A stretch of DNA of 64,000 nt from Lepidonotus clava (taxonomy: Eukaryota > Annelida > Polychaeta > Phyllodocida > Polynoidae). The notes under the pieces were generated by a model. That model searched no databases. It saw nothing but the letters and a program-made list of their open reading frames with translations, and was not told where the DNA came from. The stretch spans positions 49,776,426 through 49,840,425 of the forward strand of contig OW387146.1 of assembly GCA_936440205.1 (NCBI GenBank), read 5' to 3'. Position numbers and translations under genes: made by a program. This document shows positions 32,871 to 41,061 of this stretch, one piece after another (the stretch's first letter is position 1; each line of letters opens with the position of its first letter).

Positions 32871-34379
32871 ATGGCGACCGCGCAGAAAACCCGGTAGGTG
32901 AATCAGATAACTTGCCTATAATTTGATAAGATAACTTGCCTATATAGAGAAGTAGTGTTTTTTCAGGCTTTGCGGGAGAATGACTTGGGGGTTATACTTC
33001 CATATATAGAGTGTTTGTTAACAAATGTATAAGGGTGTGGATAATAGCTGTTACGTTGGGTACATATTTTCCATTTTTTTTCGTTTTCTCCACATACACG
33101 TAGATAACCAATTCCAGACACTTAAAGGTTGTTTTTTGGCTCATTCAAGCAACCATGTGCTGTCGGAGGAGGAAGAGGAATCCCAGGCATGGACACCGCA
33201 TGAGGAGAAAAATATTGAAGAGGAGGAAACAATCTGGACGGAACCCCAATGGACCGAGTGGGCGCCCCAGTTCACCCCTAAGTAGGTTTAAATTGTTCAA
33301 CACTGTTGATAGACAGGGATAGAAGAGAAGCATGGAAAGAAAATTATTAACTTACTATCTGGTAGGATGACTATCTTCATGCCAAATAATGCACACTGTC
33401 TAAAACCCGACGACGGACTCGCGATCGGACATAGTTGTGGTCGCTCGAATTCATGTAACATGCTGAAACAACAGGCTCTTTTTTTGACAATTTAAAAATT
33501 GCAAATTTATAAGACTGGCACAATAACATGAAACAGAGATGGGTGAGAAAAATTGACATGCCAATGATTTGGTAGTTTCGACCACCTATGTTGAAATGAT
33601 GGACGGTGTGATGATTTTTGAATTTTTTTCCAGGACGCACGACCAACAGCAGCTCCCGGACGGCCCATCAGAGTGGACGTGCGTCTACTGTTCGGAGGAT
33701 CCGACCCAGGTTGGTACATTTGTATTTACACGATGAAGCTAAGGGGGAAATAAAACATGTAAGCGTATGAAGGGAAATATGTATAAACAAAACAAAATGA
33801 TGAGTGGGGCGATTTCACGAGTACAATTGTTCTGAAATTTGCCAATATTACGAGGGACACGCTGGTATGTAGTAAGTGCAAAATTGACTTTTGCACATTT
33901 AACTATAACCACACATTTTTTTTCAGGAGCAGGAGGAGTACTTAACGGACCAAAGGTGGAAGGCGATGGAAACGTTTGCCGAAGACCAACACGCCACACA
34001 ACCGCAGGCCATATTCTTGGATGGCAACTACAGGTACGCCGGGTTTTTTTTTCATAATAAATAATATTATATAGCAGCAATGATTTTCGATGATGCTACT
34101 AGGCAAAAAATAACGAGGGCATAGAATCTTAATGTTGACGTTGGAGTGAACGCCGAATTTCGTACAGTTACTAAAGATTGTGATTGGTGATGGTCCGATT
34201 AGTTCGTGCACAAAATTTAAACAAATGTGTATTTAAACATGCCTCCTTAATATTCCAGAATGTACTTGGTCTGCAACTACAGCGTCCGGTGCTACCACGC
34301 CGACTGTGAGGGGGGCGAGCCTGCCAGCATCATGTGCTCCGAGGTGTTGTGCGAGTGGTGCGCCGAGGATAAAGATTAA
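32871..34379 (+). CDS. Small PHD-like zinc-binding protein, five exons
   Basis: Exons 32871-32893, 33150-33291, 33634-33709, 33927-34033 and 34259-34379 join in phase to about 156 residues. The N-terminal part is very acidic (LSEEEEESQAW, NIEEEETIW). Exon 3 carries WTCVYC and exon 5 CNYSVRCYHADC and CSEVLCEWC. The C-x2-C … C-x5-C-x-H-x2-C … C-x4-C-x2-C order resembles a PHD or related treble-clef finger, with the first knuckle far from the rest. It is a plausible chromatin- or DNA-associated protein. AATAAA at 34395 is 16 nt after the stop. It could be the second gene of the CACTA element or an independent gene. No named family is claimed. Confidence 0.6.
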
Positions 34380-34394
34380 TATAATCGATTCAGC

Positions 34395-34400
34395 AATAAA
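34395..34400 (+). promoter_or_regulatory. Poly(A) signal AATAAA
   Basis: 16 nt after the stop of the PHD-like gene, giving a very short 3' UTR. Confidence 0.6.
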
Positions 34401-34734
34401 ATAGTACACTAGAATTATAACTACACTTTGTGTCAAATGTCCTTTTATCTTTATTCTTATATAGTAACACTAGTTAACCTCGGGAGCATGATAGCTATAG
34501 GTTAGAATTTACCTTAAATCACAGCTTCACGCTAAACTATGTTTTGTGTGTACCTGGCAGTCTACGGCCGATTGTACAGAGTATTGAAAAGATAATGTGA
34601 GTCATAATATATCTTTCATCTAAATTTAGAAATATACTAGATCAGAGTGAAACACAGTCTTTTAATCTCTAACTTCTAAGTACAGTGAGAGTAGAACACT
34701 GGTAAAGCGCGGCCATCAAATACAACCCACATTC

Positions 34735-34960
34735 CCCCTATAGGCATACAAACTTTGATAAATCTGAGGGGGTTCCAGAAACCCCTTATTTGGATAATTC
34801 CCTTTATTGGTAGTTTAATTGCGTAAAATTTGAGAAATCTGAAGGGGGTCCACACAACATGGGAACCCCTCCCCCCCCCCCTCCCGCCCTGAGGGGGGGG
34901 GGCTGGGTACGCCACTGCTGGCAATTATATTGGTGCCTGAATGGAGGGTAGGTACGTTAA
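34735..34960 (-). repeat. Dispersed repeat R1, copy b
   Basis: Inverse copy of 13575-13800, including the C-run/G-run core and 'ctgggtacgccactgctggc'. Confidence 0.75.
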
Positions 34961-35255
34961 CACGCCGAGAAGGTTGGGCGTGTTAAGAGAACTATGAGCG
35001 GACGGGACTATTGTGACACAATATAGTTAACACCCCCTGACTTACACTTATATACACGCCAGAAGGGGAAGGGAAACTATGAGGTGGGCGCAAAAATATT
35101 ACCTAACACGCCCACTGCTATGGGTGGTATAATGATACTTTGCTGTTTCAGGGATAATGGTGGAGTAAGACTTACACTCCTTGACACGGTTTAGAGCAAA
35201 TTGATTCAGACACGGCCGAGTCTGTTTAATGTATGAGTTCAAAAATTTGCCGTGT
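34925..35255 (-). repeat. Dispersed repeat R2, copy a
   Basis: The inverse of this stretch matches 54085-54440: shared 'gcgtgttaa.gtacctac', 'acacgcccaacctt.tcggcg', 'gggtgttaactatattgtgt', 'tggcgtgta.ataagtgtaag', 'ccctgaaacagca.agtatc' and 'tgaatcaatttgct'. R1 and R2 share the segment ending 'ggtgcctgaatgg', so they may be parts of one longer element. Confidence 0.7.
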
Positions 35256-35833
35256 ATAGGGGGAAATTTCGCTGGGTGCTGGTGTTCTGCATTCTGTTTC
35301 ATAGAGACATATATGAGTTGAGATACCAGCATTTAATTCAACTGGCACTCTGCCTCTGGCCCCCACTCACTCTGTGCCAATGGTAGCTAGCATTGAACAG
35401 GCAGAGCTTGGTGAAGATTGGAAACAACGCCAATTTAATACAAGAAGGTAATAAACTGGTTTTCTGATCAATATATTTACGTACAATTGATAAAGTAGTC
35501 AGTTTATCATTTACAATTCCAATTGTTGATGTTAACTGCCGATCAAACAATAGAAAACTTATCCAGTTTAATTCCTAAATACTTATATACATCAACATTT
35601 TCCAAAATTCGATCACCAATATGTACTTCTACATCATTGTATCCTTTTCGGGGTGTCTTCGCCTCTCCCGTTACCTAATCCTCACTTGTTTACTTAAGGG
35701 TTGGCGACGGTCGCCCCTCTCCCGGCCTCGACTTAATCCCCCCCCGACCTTGTTTAAAGAGCTATTAATAAAGGGAGAGCTGACGCACCCTATGCCGCGT
35801 ACTCTGCACACCGTGCGGACATAGGATGGGCTT
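35256..35833. other. Intergenic left of the MULE unit
   Basis: No gene recognised. Several short frames on both strands lack any signature. Confidence 0.4.
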
Positions 35834-35878
35834 GGCGGACTAAGTAACACTCTTAGTCCGCCTAGCTTTTTTTTTTTT
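35834..35878 (+). terminator. Hairpin followed by T12 (possible Pol III terminator / ncRNA end)
   Basis: Perfect 11-bp arms GGCGGACTAAG / CTTAGTCCGCC with a 7-nt loop, then four bases and 12 T. The first GAGGTTTAAT motif follows 13 bp later. A T-run of this length would stop RNA polymerase III. Whether a transcript exists is unknown. Confidence 0.45.
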
Positions 35879-36066
35879 GGTTTGATGAAAAGAGGTTTAA
35901 TATTATTTTCAATATCGATTCGTGTACTGCAGTGACACAGATGAATTATACAAGTCATTTCCCTACCTCTAACATGTTATTTTCTTTTTTTTTTCTTTTT
36001 TTTTCAAAAGAGGTTTAATCATCTTTTTGGAATAATAAGGCTGACGCTTGGAAAGTAGCCCCAAAT

Positions 36067-36123
36067 GCGCGCCAGCTCCAGAAAAAGCTGGCCCGCGCGG
36101 GCGTTATTTTTTTTTTTTTTTTT
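36067..36123 (+). terminator. Second hairpin plus T17
   Basis: GCGCGCCAGCT pairs with AGCTGGCCCGCGC (one or two bulged bases), followed by a 17-base T-run and the motif AAAGAGCTTTAAT. The design is the same as at 35834-35901. Confidence 0.45.
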
Positions 36124-36210
36124 CGTTCAAAAGAGCTTTAATTAATACCGCCTATGATAACAACATGGGAACAATATGTCTGAGAGCAGATCAGCTTTTG
36201 TTGAGTTGGT

Positions 36211-36226
36211 GGCCCTGAAAAGGGCC
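36211..36226 (-). terminator. Histone-type mRNA 3' stem-loop
   Basis: In gene sense: CCAAAA-GGCCCTTTTCAGGGCC-ACCAA. The 6-bp stem, TTTC loop, 5' CCAAA flank and 3' ACC flank match the metazoan replication-dependent histone consensus. It starts exactly 30 nt after the stop codon (36259-36257). A purine-rich 'caacaaaagctgat' about 8 nt downstream could act as the U7 histone downstream element. Confidence 0.85.
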
Positions 36227-36256
36227 TTTTGGTTATTTAAAACAGTGCAAACTGTT

Positions 36257-36760
36257 TTAGTGTGGGATATACTCGTCGGGATATACTGGGGCCAAGTCCT
36301 GGTTTACCAATGCAACTCCCATCTCTTCAATGAAAATGTCTCTGCGCCACTGAATGTGGGTTAGTGCTCTGGTTCTCAAATCGAGATGACGGACCTGGAC
36401 TGGCATGAAAGGCCATCCTGGGTTTGGAACTAATGCTGGTCCTTGTGCAATATGTCCATATATCGCTGGTTCAGTTAGTGGTGAAGGGGCGTGTGAGCCC
36501 AGCGCCCAACTGATTAGAGACGTCTGTGTGTCCCTCACACAATGATGTTGACATGCAGCCAACAGTAGTTCCCAACAGAACTCCAGGTTCACTGGACAAC
36601 TGGTCAAGACGCGGCCCAACACTGACATGGGAACTGTAGGTAGATGTATCCTTGGGGATCCAACTATTTCCTGTACGTCTCTGGCAGAAGCAGTCCAATT
36701 TCGGTGAGGCATTATTATACTTCTTATTAGATACCGTCTTATCTGGTTGCTCCTAATCAT
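36257..36760 (-). CDS. Unknown 167-residue protein with histone-type mRNA end
   Basis: Single frame from ATG 36760 (an internal ATG at 36700 begins MPHRNWTASARD). The N-terminus is basic (IRSNQIRRYLIRSII), the middle Cys/Leu-rich (NLEFCWELLLAACQHHC), and the C-terminus acidic/aromatic (QWRRDIFIEEMG, PVYPDEYIPH). It is not a histone and no family was recognised. A histone-type stem-loop follows 30 nt after the stop, so the mRNA is probably non-polyadenylated and S-phase-linked (inference). Upstream 36785-36990 is rich in 'aggtcacct'/'ctaggtca' half-sites that could bind a factor. No TATA box was found. Confidence 0.55.
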   Translation of the reverse strand: MIRSNQIRRYLIRSIIMPHRNWTASARDVQEIVGSPRIHLPTVPMSVLGRVLTSCPVNLEFCWELLLAACQHHCVRDTQTSLISWALGSHAPSPLTEPAIYGHIAQGPALVPNPGWPFMPVQVRHLDLRTRALTHIQWRRDIFIEEMGVALVNQDLAPVYPDEYIPH

Positions 36761-37163
36761 CCAAGTGGTCACACGCTCACCTGACTAAAAAAAACCTGAC
36801 CTAGATCCCTCTTGCCTAGTCACCCCCTCCCAGTCTGAGTGGCTCCCACCTGGGCAGCCCCTGCCTAACTAGGTCACCTCAGGTAAGTCACCTGGGCAAC
36901 CGGTCGTCCCCCTTGACCTGGATATCCCTCCCGCCCAGTTTGACCTCTTAGGTCACTTAGAGATAAGCTTGAGTGACCGGGTTCCACCTGCGTCTTAGTG
37001 AATGTATTGAAACAGTAAACAGTTGCAAGAGGGGAACATTGCGCAATAAGACGCGAATAAGACCAATCATGTGTTATTGTTTGCAATTTTATTTCACTTG
37101 GTGACATAACTATACATTTCTTACAGCGCTGCAATTAAAAAACTACAATACCAACCTGGAATA
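36761..37163. promoter_or_regulatory. Upstream region with repeated TGACCTAG/AGGTCACCT half-sites
   Basis: At least six variants of 'tgacct', 'aggtcac' and 'ctaggtca' occur between 36785 and 36980 in both orientations. They resemble direct and inverted nuclear-receptor-type half-sites, but could simply be a decayed tandem repeat. Confidence 0.35.
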
Positions 37164-37234
37164 GAGGTTTAATTTCGAAATGAGGTTTAATTAAAGAATG
37201 AAAAGAGGTTTAATGTCCAACATAATAACAGGCC

Positions 37235-37573
37235 CTATTCATCCCAGCCTTCATCCCAGTCCTCACTCAGCTCGCCGACCTGATCAGCCAATTCATCCTC
37301 CTCCTCCTCCTCCACTTCCTCCTCCGCGACAACCTCTTCGGGGCTCTCCGACTGCACTTCTTCATGTTGCCCCCTTGCACATCCTCCCCTTCCCCTTCCC
37401 CTTCCCCTTCCTCTTCCCCTTCCCCTTCCTCGCCGTCCGCCTCCCCCCCGTCTGTTGCTCCACATGGACTTGTAGATGAGGACTATCTGATCCAAGTACT
37501 GCATGGCATCAGTGACACCTGCCCGGAATTCCTCTTTTGCCTCATTCAACATGTCCTCCCTGTCACGCATCAT
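37235..37573 (-). CDS. Acidic/RG-rich frame overlapping the MULE stop (ATGA)
   Basis: 112 residues starting at an ATG that overlaps the transposase TGA (ATGA, 37573-37570). In order: a helical start (REDMLNEAKEEFRAG), an aromatic patch (IVLIYKSMW), an (RG)n tract of about 20 residues, then an acidic tail (EEVEEEEEDELADQ). The tract lies on a microsatellite-like CCCCTT repeat (37381-37430). Either it is the original transposase C-terminus displaced by a one-base change, or a separate product. Three GAGGTTTAAT motifs lie just after its stop. Confidence 0.5.
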   Translation of the reverse strand: MMRDREDMLNEAKEEFRAGVTDAMQYLDQIVLIYKSMWSNRRGGGGRRGRGRGRGRGRGRGRGGCARGQHEEVQSESPEEVVAEEEVEEEEEDELADQVGELSEDWDEGWDE

Positions 37574-39780
37574 TTCCTGCGTTTTCTCTGCTTTTTCTTC
37601 AGCTCATTTTCTTTCAGATCCACGTTGGTCTTCCTGAGATCCTTGTTGATGTAGCTGATGAGCTGATAGATATTCGGATGGGGCTTTAGGCGGGTGTTCA
37701 GCACTCTGTTGTAGGCTTCTACTGTGTTATTGGTCCTGATATCACATGAGTAGACATTCCAACGTTCAAGGCCAATGCGGGATTCAATCCAAGTGTGCCT
37801 AACATACTTCACAAAGTTGTACAGGGCCCGATCTACTTCCCTGGGGAGCACACCCCAACCTGCACTATCAGCAACCTTTTCAAAGGTCGCGGAAACATCC
37901 TCTACTGGTAAGAAAGGTAGGCGCATGCACCTGTACAGTACAGTTTTAACAGATGGTACTCCGTACAAGAATTTGGTGAGTCCCTCCCTCTGGTACCTCC
38001 TTCTGAGTGCTTGACAGAAGTGGAAGTAGCATCCCTTAACTGTCACTCCTCTAAAGACATAGCGCAGACTCCTAGCTATTGCTGCCTCAAAGTCTATCCA
38101 CACAATGTTGGGCCTCAACTGCCACCCCAGGGCGGCAGCTTTGTTCTTCAGAAGGGTGAATAGCCGAACATAGCATGAGTAATGCTTGTCAGGCAAGAGG
38201 CAGTACAACAAGGGGAACACAACATCCCCTACAAGGGCGTGGATCAGGAACAATTGGGAGAATAGGTTAGGGGCTGAGCGGAAGGTCCCATCCATGTGTA
38301 CCCGTTCAGACTCACAGACCATCTGCAGGTTTCTCTCAGACCCGACCACAATTATCTTGTTATCCTCACCGTCAGTAAGAAGGATGCTCTCGCTGTTGGG
38401 GACCTCGGAAAGGTCTATGGCAGACAGACTCCTGGGTAGGACAGGCATCTGTGTGCGCCTGGCGCGTTGCATGCTTGAAGCAAAGCTGTACTGGGAAGGC
38501 AACTGTGAGAAGGAGTCACTGTTCTTAAGAGCCGATGCCTCGTCGTCAAAAATAGTTTTGAGGGTGCATCCTAAATCGGTCTTGGCACGTTTCCTAATGC
38601 GACCTAGTGCCTGCTCTGCTTGGCGCTTCTGGGGATCTGGCGCATGGGTGTGGCGTCCTTGGACCTCCAGGGTTGACGGGCGCTCTGGAATCATGCGTGC
38701 CTGTAAAACAAAAAGTAATGTTTGTTATATGTACAGTACGATACTTCACTGGGGACACTTCACTTCTGCATTAATGCTGATTTTATTGAATTGAGGTTAA
38801 ATCTGATTAAACCTCTTTTGAAAATACATATACGGGCGAAGGCAATTGATCGATTAATCATTACATTGCTCATGATACGTACTACTAAGATATGGAAGAT
38901 ATGTTAGCAATGATGAGCCTTGACCGAAGTGAGGTTTAATCTAATTAAACCTCACTTGAAAATATGGGAAAGAAAAGCTTCTTACCTTAGCCGGGCATTT
39001 TTCCACGGTTCTCTTAGCTGCGCAGGAAAACATTGCCATGCGTTGGCCGCTAGCTAGCGTACTGTAACCATTGCGACAGAATTTGTAACCACCGGACTGG
39101 AGCATTGGCCTCCCACCATATCCCTCCACAAATTGGCATTCCAGCCATACAGAAGCAGGATCATTGTTCAAGTTGTTTGTCACTGCACTCGGTCCAGGCC
39201 ATACACCAGCTGTAACGGAGGTACTGTCGGGGTTCTCCTCTGTTGGGACGGGCACAGGCACAGGCACAGGGACTGGGACACACAAAATGGTCTTACTCGG
39301 TGTACCAGGGGAAGCTGGTGTCCGTGCCAAATACGGCAGGAATGGATTAAGACTTCCATTGCGCACTGGCGTTTCTGGCCCTGGAAGACCTAAGGGACCC
39401 AGCGGAGTGGAAAGTTGAAGTGGGCTGCTCAATGCTGCTCCCAGTGGTCGGCTGTTGGTGGTAATGGGAGATGATGGACAAGCTAGATGTGAACCTGGTT
39501 GATCAGGGAAGACAGGTTGGCCTACCCTCGCAGCTCCCAAAGGTGTGTGGCTGCTGCAAGGTGATAGAGATGCACCCCAAAATGACACAAACGGAAAATG
39601 CGGTGTGGTAGGGGTTGTAGGGATGGTGGCAGTAGATGGTGTACACGGCGCCTCACTGAGCACTTGGGCCAATTCACTCTGGTCACTGGGAAGGATGGCT
39701 AAGCCCGGTAGATTGAGTCTCCGGCATGCCATAGAGACTCTCCTTCCAGAAGATGGAGTCTTGGGTTCCGCGGGTTCCAT
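37570..39780 (-). CDS. MULE transposase with FLYWCH finger, two exons
   Basis: Exons 39780-38986 and 38700-37570 join in phase to about 641 residues. Exon 1 is Pro/Ser-rich, then a FLYWCH zinc finger at about 200-265 (GGYKFCRNG … MAMFSC … EKCPAK). Exon 2 holds the MULE DDE domain: MDGTF (Asp about 402), IDFEAA (Asp about 468), GCYFHF with the CxxH-like element, and NTVEAYN (Glu about 593). All expected catalytic residues are visible. It binds element ends and catalyses cut-and-paste transposition in the nucleus. Introns of this gene carry inverted GAGGTTTAAT pairs. The TATA box (39824-39830) and the + gene at 40157 form a divergent arrangement. The C-terminus overlaps a second frame at 37573. 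Confidence 0.88.
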
Positions 39781-39823
39781 ACCTTCCTCTATACTGATGA
39801 GGAACAGCTGGTCAATACTGTGC

Positions 39824-39830
39824 CTTATAA
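39824..39830 (-). promoter_or_regulatory. TATA box of MULE transposase (TTATAAGG, minus strand)
   Basis: TATAAGG on the minus strand about 44 bp upstream of the ATG at 39780. Confidence 0.55.
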
Positions 39831-40086
39831 TGGCACATAACGGACGCGAGTGGTTTTGCAGGTCATCATGGTCTCAGAGATGACACTTGTGGAGCGTCAC
39901 ATGGGAAGCCCTCCCACTGCATACCTGCCGGCGCGCCACCTGCCCTGCTACTTGAGTGCCCGCGTCTGGAAGCCCCTGTCCCAGTCCGTTTGTCATGTGT
40001 ACTGGACACTCTATTCCTGTTTACATCCCTATTGAATTAACTCAGGGTTTAGCTCACGCGTCAGGACTGTTGACAAGGACAGGCTT

Positions 40087-40092
40087 TATAAA
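40087..40092 (+). promoter_or_regulatory. TATA box (TATAAA)
   Basis: In CTTTATAAAC, 70 bp upstream of the ATG at 40157. A GAGGTTTAAT motif (40138) lies in the predicted 5' leader. Confidence 0.6.
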
Positions 40093-40156
40093 CAGCTGTT
40101 TTAGACCCAGATCACACTCTACTGCTTTGCTCGAATTGAGGTTTAATCTAAACAGC

Positions 40157-40627
40157 ATGGCTCGGAACATCCCTAATGCCTTAACCTATTCCAGATTACT
40201 CCGCCACCTGATGCCTGAATCCGTCGCTGACCATGTTAGGCGTGTCATGCGGCGATTCAGGCATACCTTGCGCCACACTGGGGGCTCTATTTTCCGGCAG
40301 GTGGAGTTCCGCAAGAATCCTTACTACCTGTGTATAGAATACAGAGGTACAGAGTACGAGTTCACAAACTGGCAATACTGGTTCTTTTTTCAAATGAGCA
40401 TGCATGCAGACTTCCGTGACCTATTGGATCCTGGCATTGACCTCAGACTTCCACGGTACCAGTACAAACTGCGGTATGAAGCTGGCGAGTTCCATATCTC
40501 GAGTCCAATGTATGATGACGTGATAATCATAGACATGGATGCGTACATTCTATTCGTGTCAAACATGGTGGACTATGACAGGGCAGCCCAAAAAGAACAG
40601 GAACAAGAGTGGACCAGGAATGTGTAG
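40157..40627 (+). CDS. Unknown 156-residue protein with histone-type mRNA end
   Basis: Starts MARNIPNALTYSR with a basic helical N-terminus (VRRVMRRFRHTLRH), then aromatic, beta-rich sequence (YYLCIEYRGTEYEFTNWQYW, LPRYQYKLRYEAGEF) and an acidic segment (DDVIIIDMDAY). It is not a histone and no family was recognised. ATG 40157 was chosen because it lies 70 bp from the TATA box; an earlier in-frame ATG at 39956 lies upstream of the TATA box. A perfect histone-type stem-loop follows exactly 30 nt after the stop, as for the 36760-36257 gene. No AATAAA was seen between. It is divergent to the transposase. Confidence 0.65.
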   Translation: MARNIPNALTYSRLLRHLMPESVADHVRRVMRRFRHTLRHTGGSIFRQVEFRKNPYYLCIEYRGTEYEFTNWQYWFFFQMSMHADFRDLLDPGIDLRLPRYQYKLRYEAGEFHISSPMYDDVIIIDMDAYILFVSNMVDYDRAAQKEQEQEWTRNV

Positions 40628-40657
40628 TGTACAAGCCTAAACATCTAATAATTAAAA

Positions 40658-40673
40658 GGCCCTTTTCAGGGCC
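40658..40673 (+). terminator. Histone-type mRNA 3' stem-loop
   Basis: AAAA-GGCCCTTTTCAGGGCC-AACAA. The stem and loop are identical to the copy at 36211-36226, and the distance from the stop (40625-40627) is also 30 nt. A 'gtcaaaagttgc' purine-rich stretch about 10 nt downstream is a candidate U7 site. Confidence 0.85.
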
Positions 40674-41061
40674 AACAAACTTGTCAAAAGTTGCTTTACT
40701 CATGCAATACCAACACCAACCATCATTAAACCTCATTATAAGTGAGGTTTAATTCTGTAATTGTCTTAGTTTATAAAATTCTAAAGGGCGCATCGCGCTC
40801 AGGCCTAGGCGGGGTCGCCTAGACCTATTGCTCCTTCGATGTCCGGCCCTTCTTGCGCAGACGTGTTTTATTCAAAGTGCAATCAGACACATCCAACCAT
40901 TAAACCTACTTGGAATAGAAATTTATTAGCCGTGGGAATGAGATTTAATTACACAGTTAGGCAGTGGGGCCTAAAGGGCACATCGCGCGTAATGAGGTCA
41001 CAGGCTGGCTGACCTCAGCGGGAGCACACGCGCGCAAACCACAACCCACGCCGAAAGAACA
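40674..41061. other. Spacer with paired motifs and a GC hairpin
   Basis: Holds an inverted GAGGTTTAAT pair (40725/40744) and a direct pair of 'cctaaagggc.catcgcgc'-like blocks at about 40780-40800 and 40970-40990. A hairpin CTAGGCG-GGGT-CGCCTAG lies at 40805-40822. No TATA box was recognised for the next gene. Confidence 0.5.

Noticed and set aside
37364-37654. Ser/Pro-rich protein on the plus strand
   Set aside because: Shadow of the (RG)n tract and MULE C-terminus on the minus strand.
36257-40627. The two stem-loop-ended genes as diverged histones
   Set aside because: Neither protein shows a histone fold pattern or tail composition, and the lengths and aromatic/Cys content differ. Only the 3' signal is histone-like.
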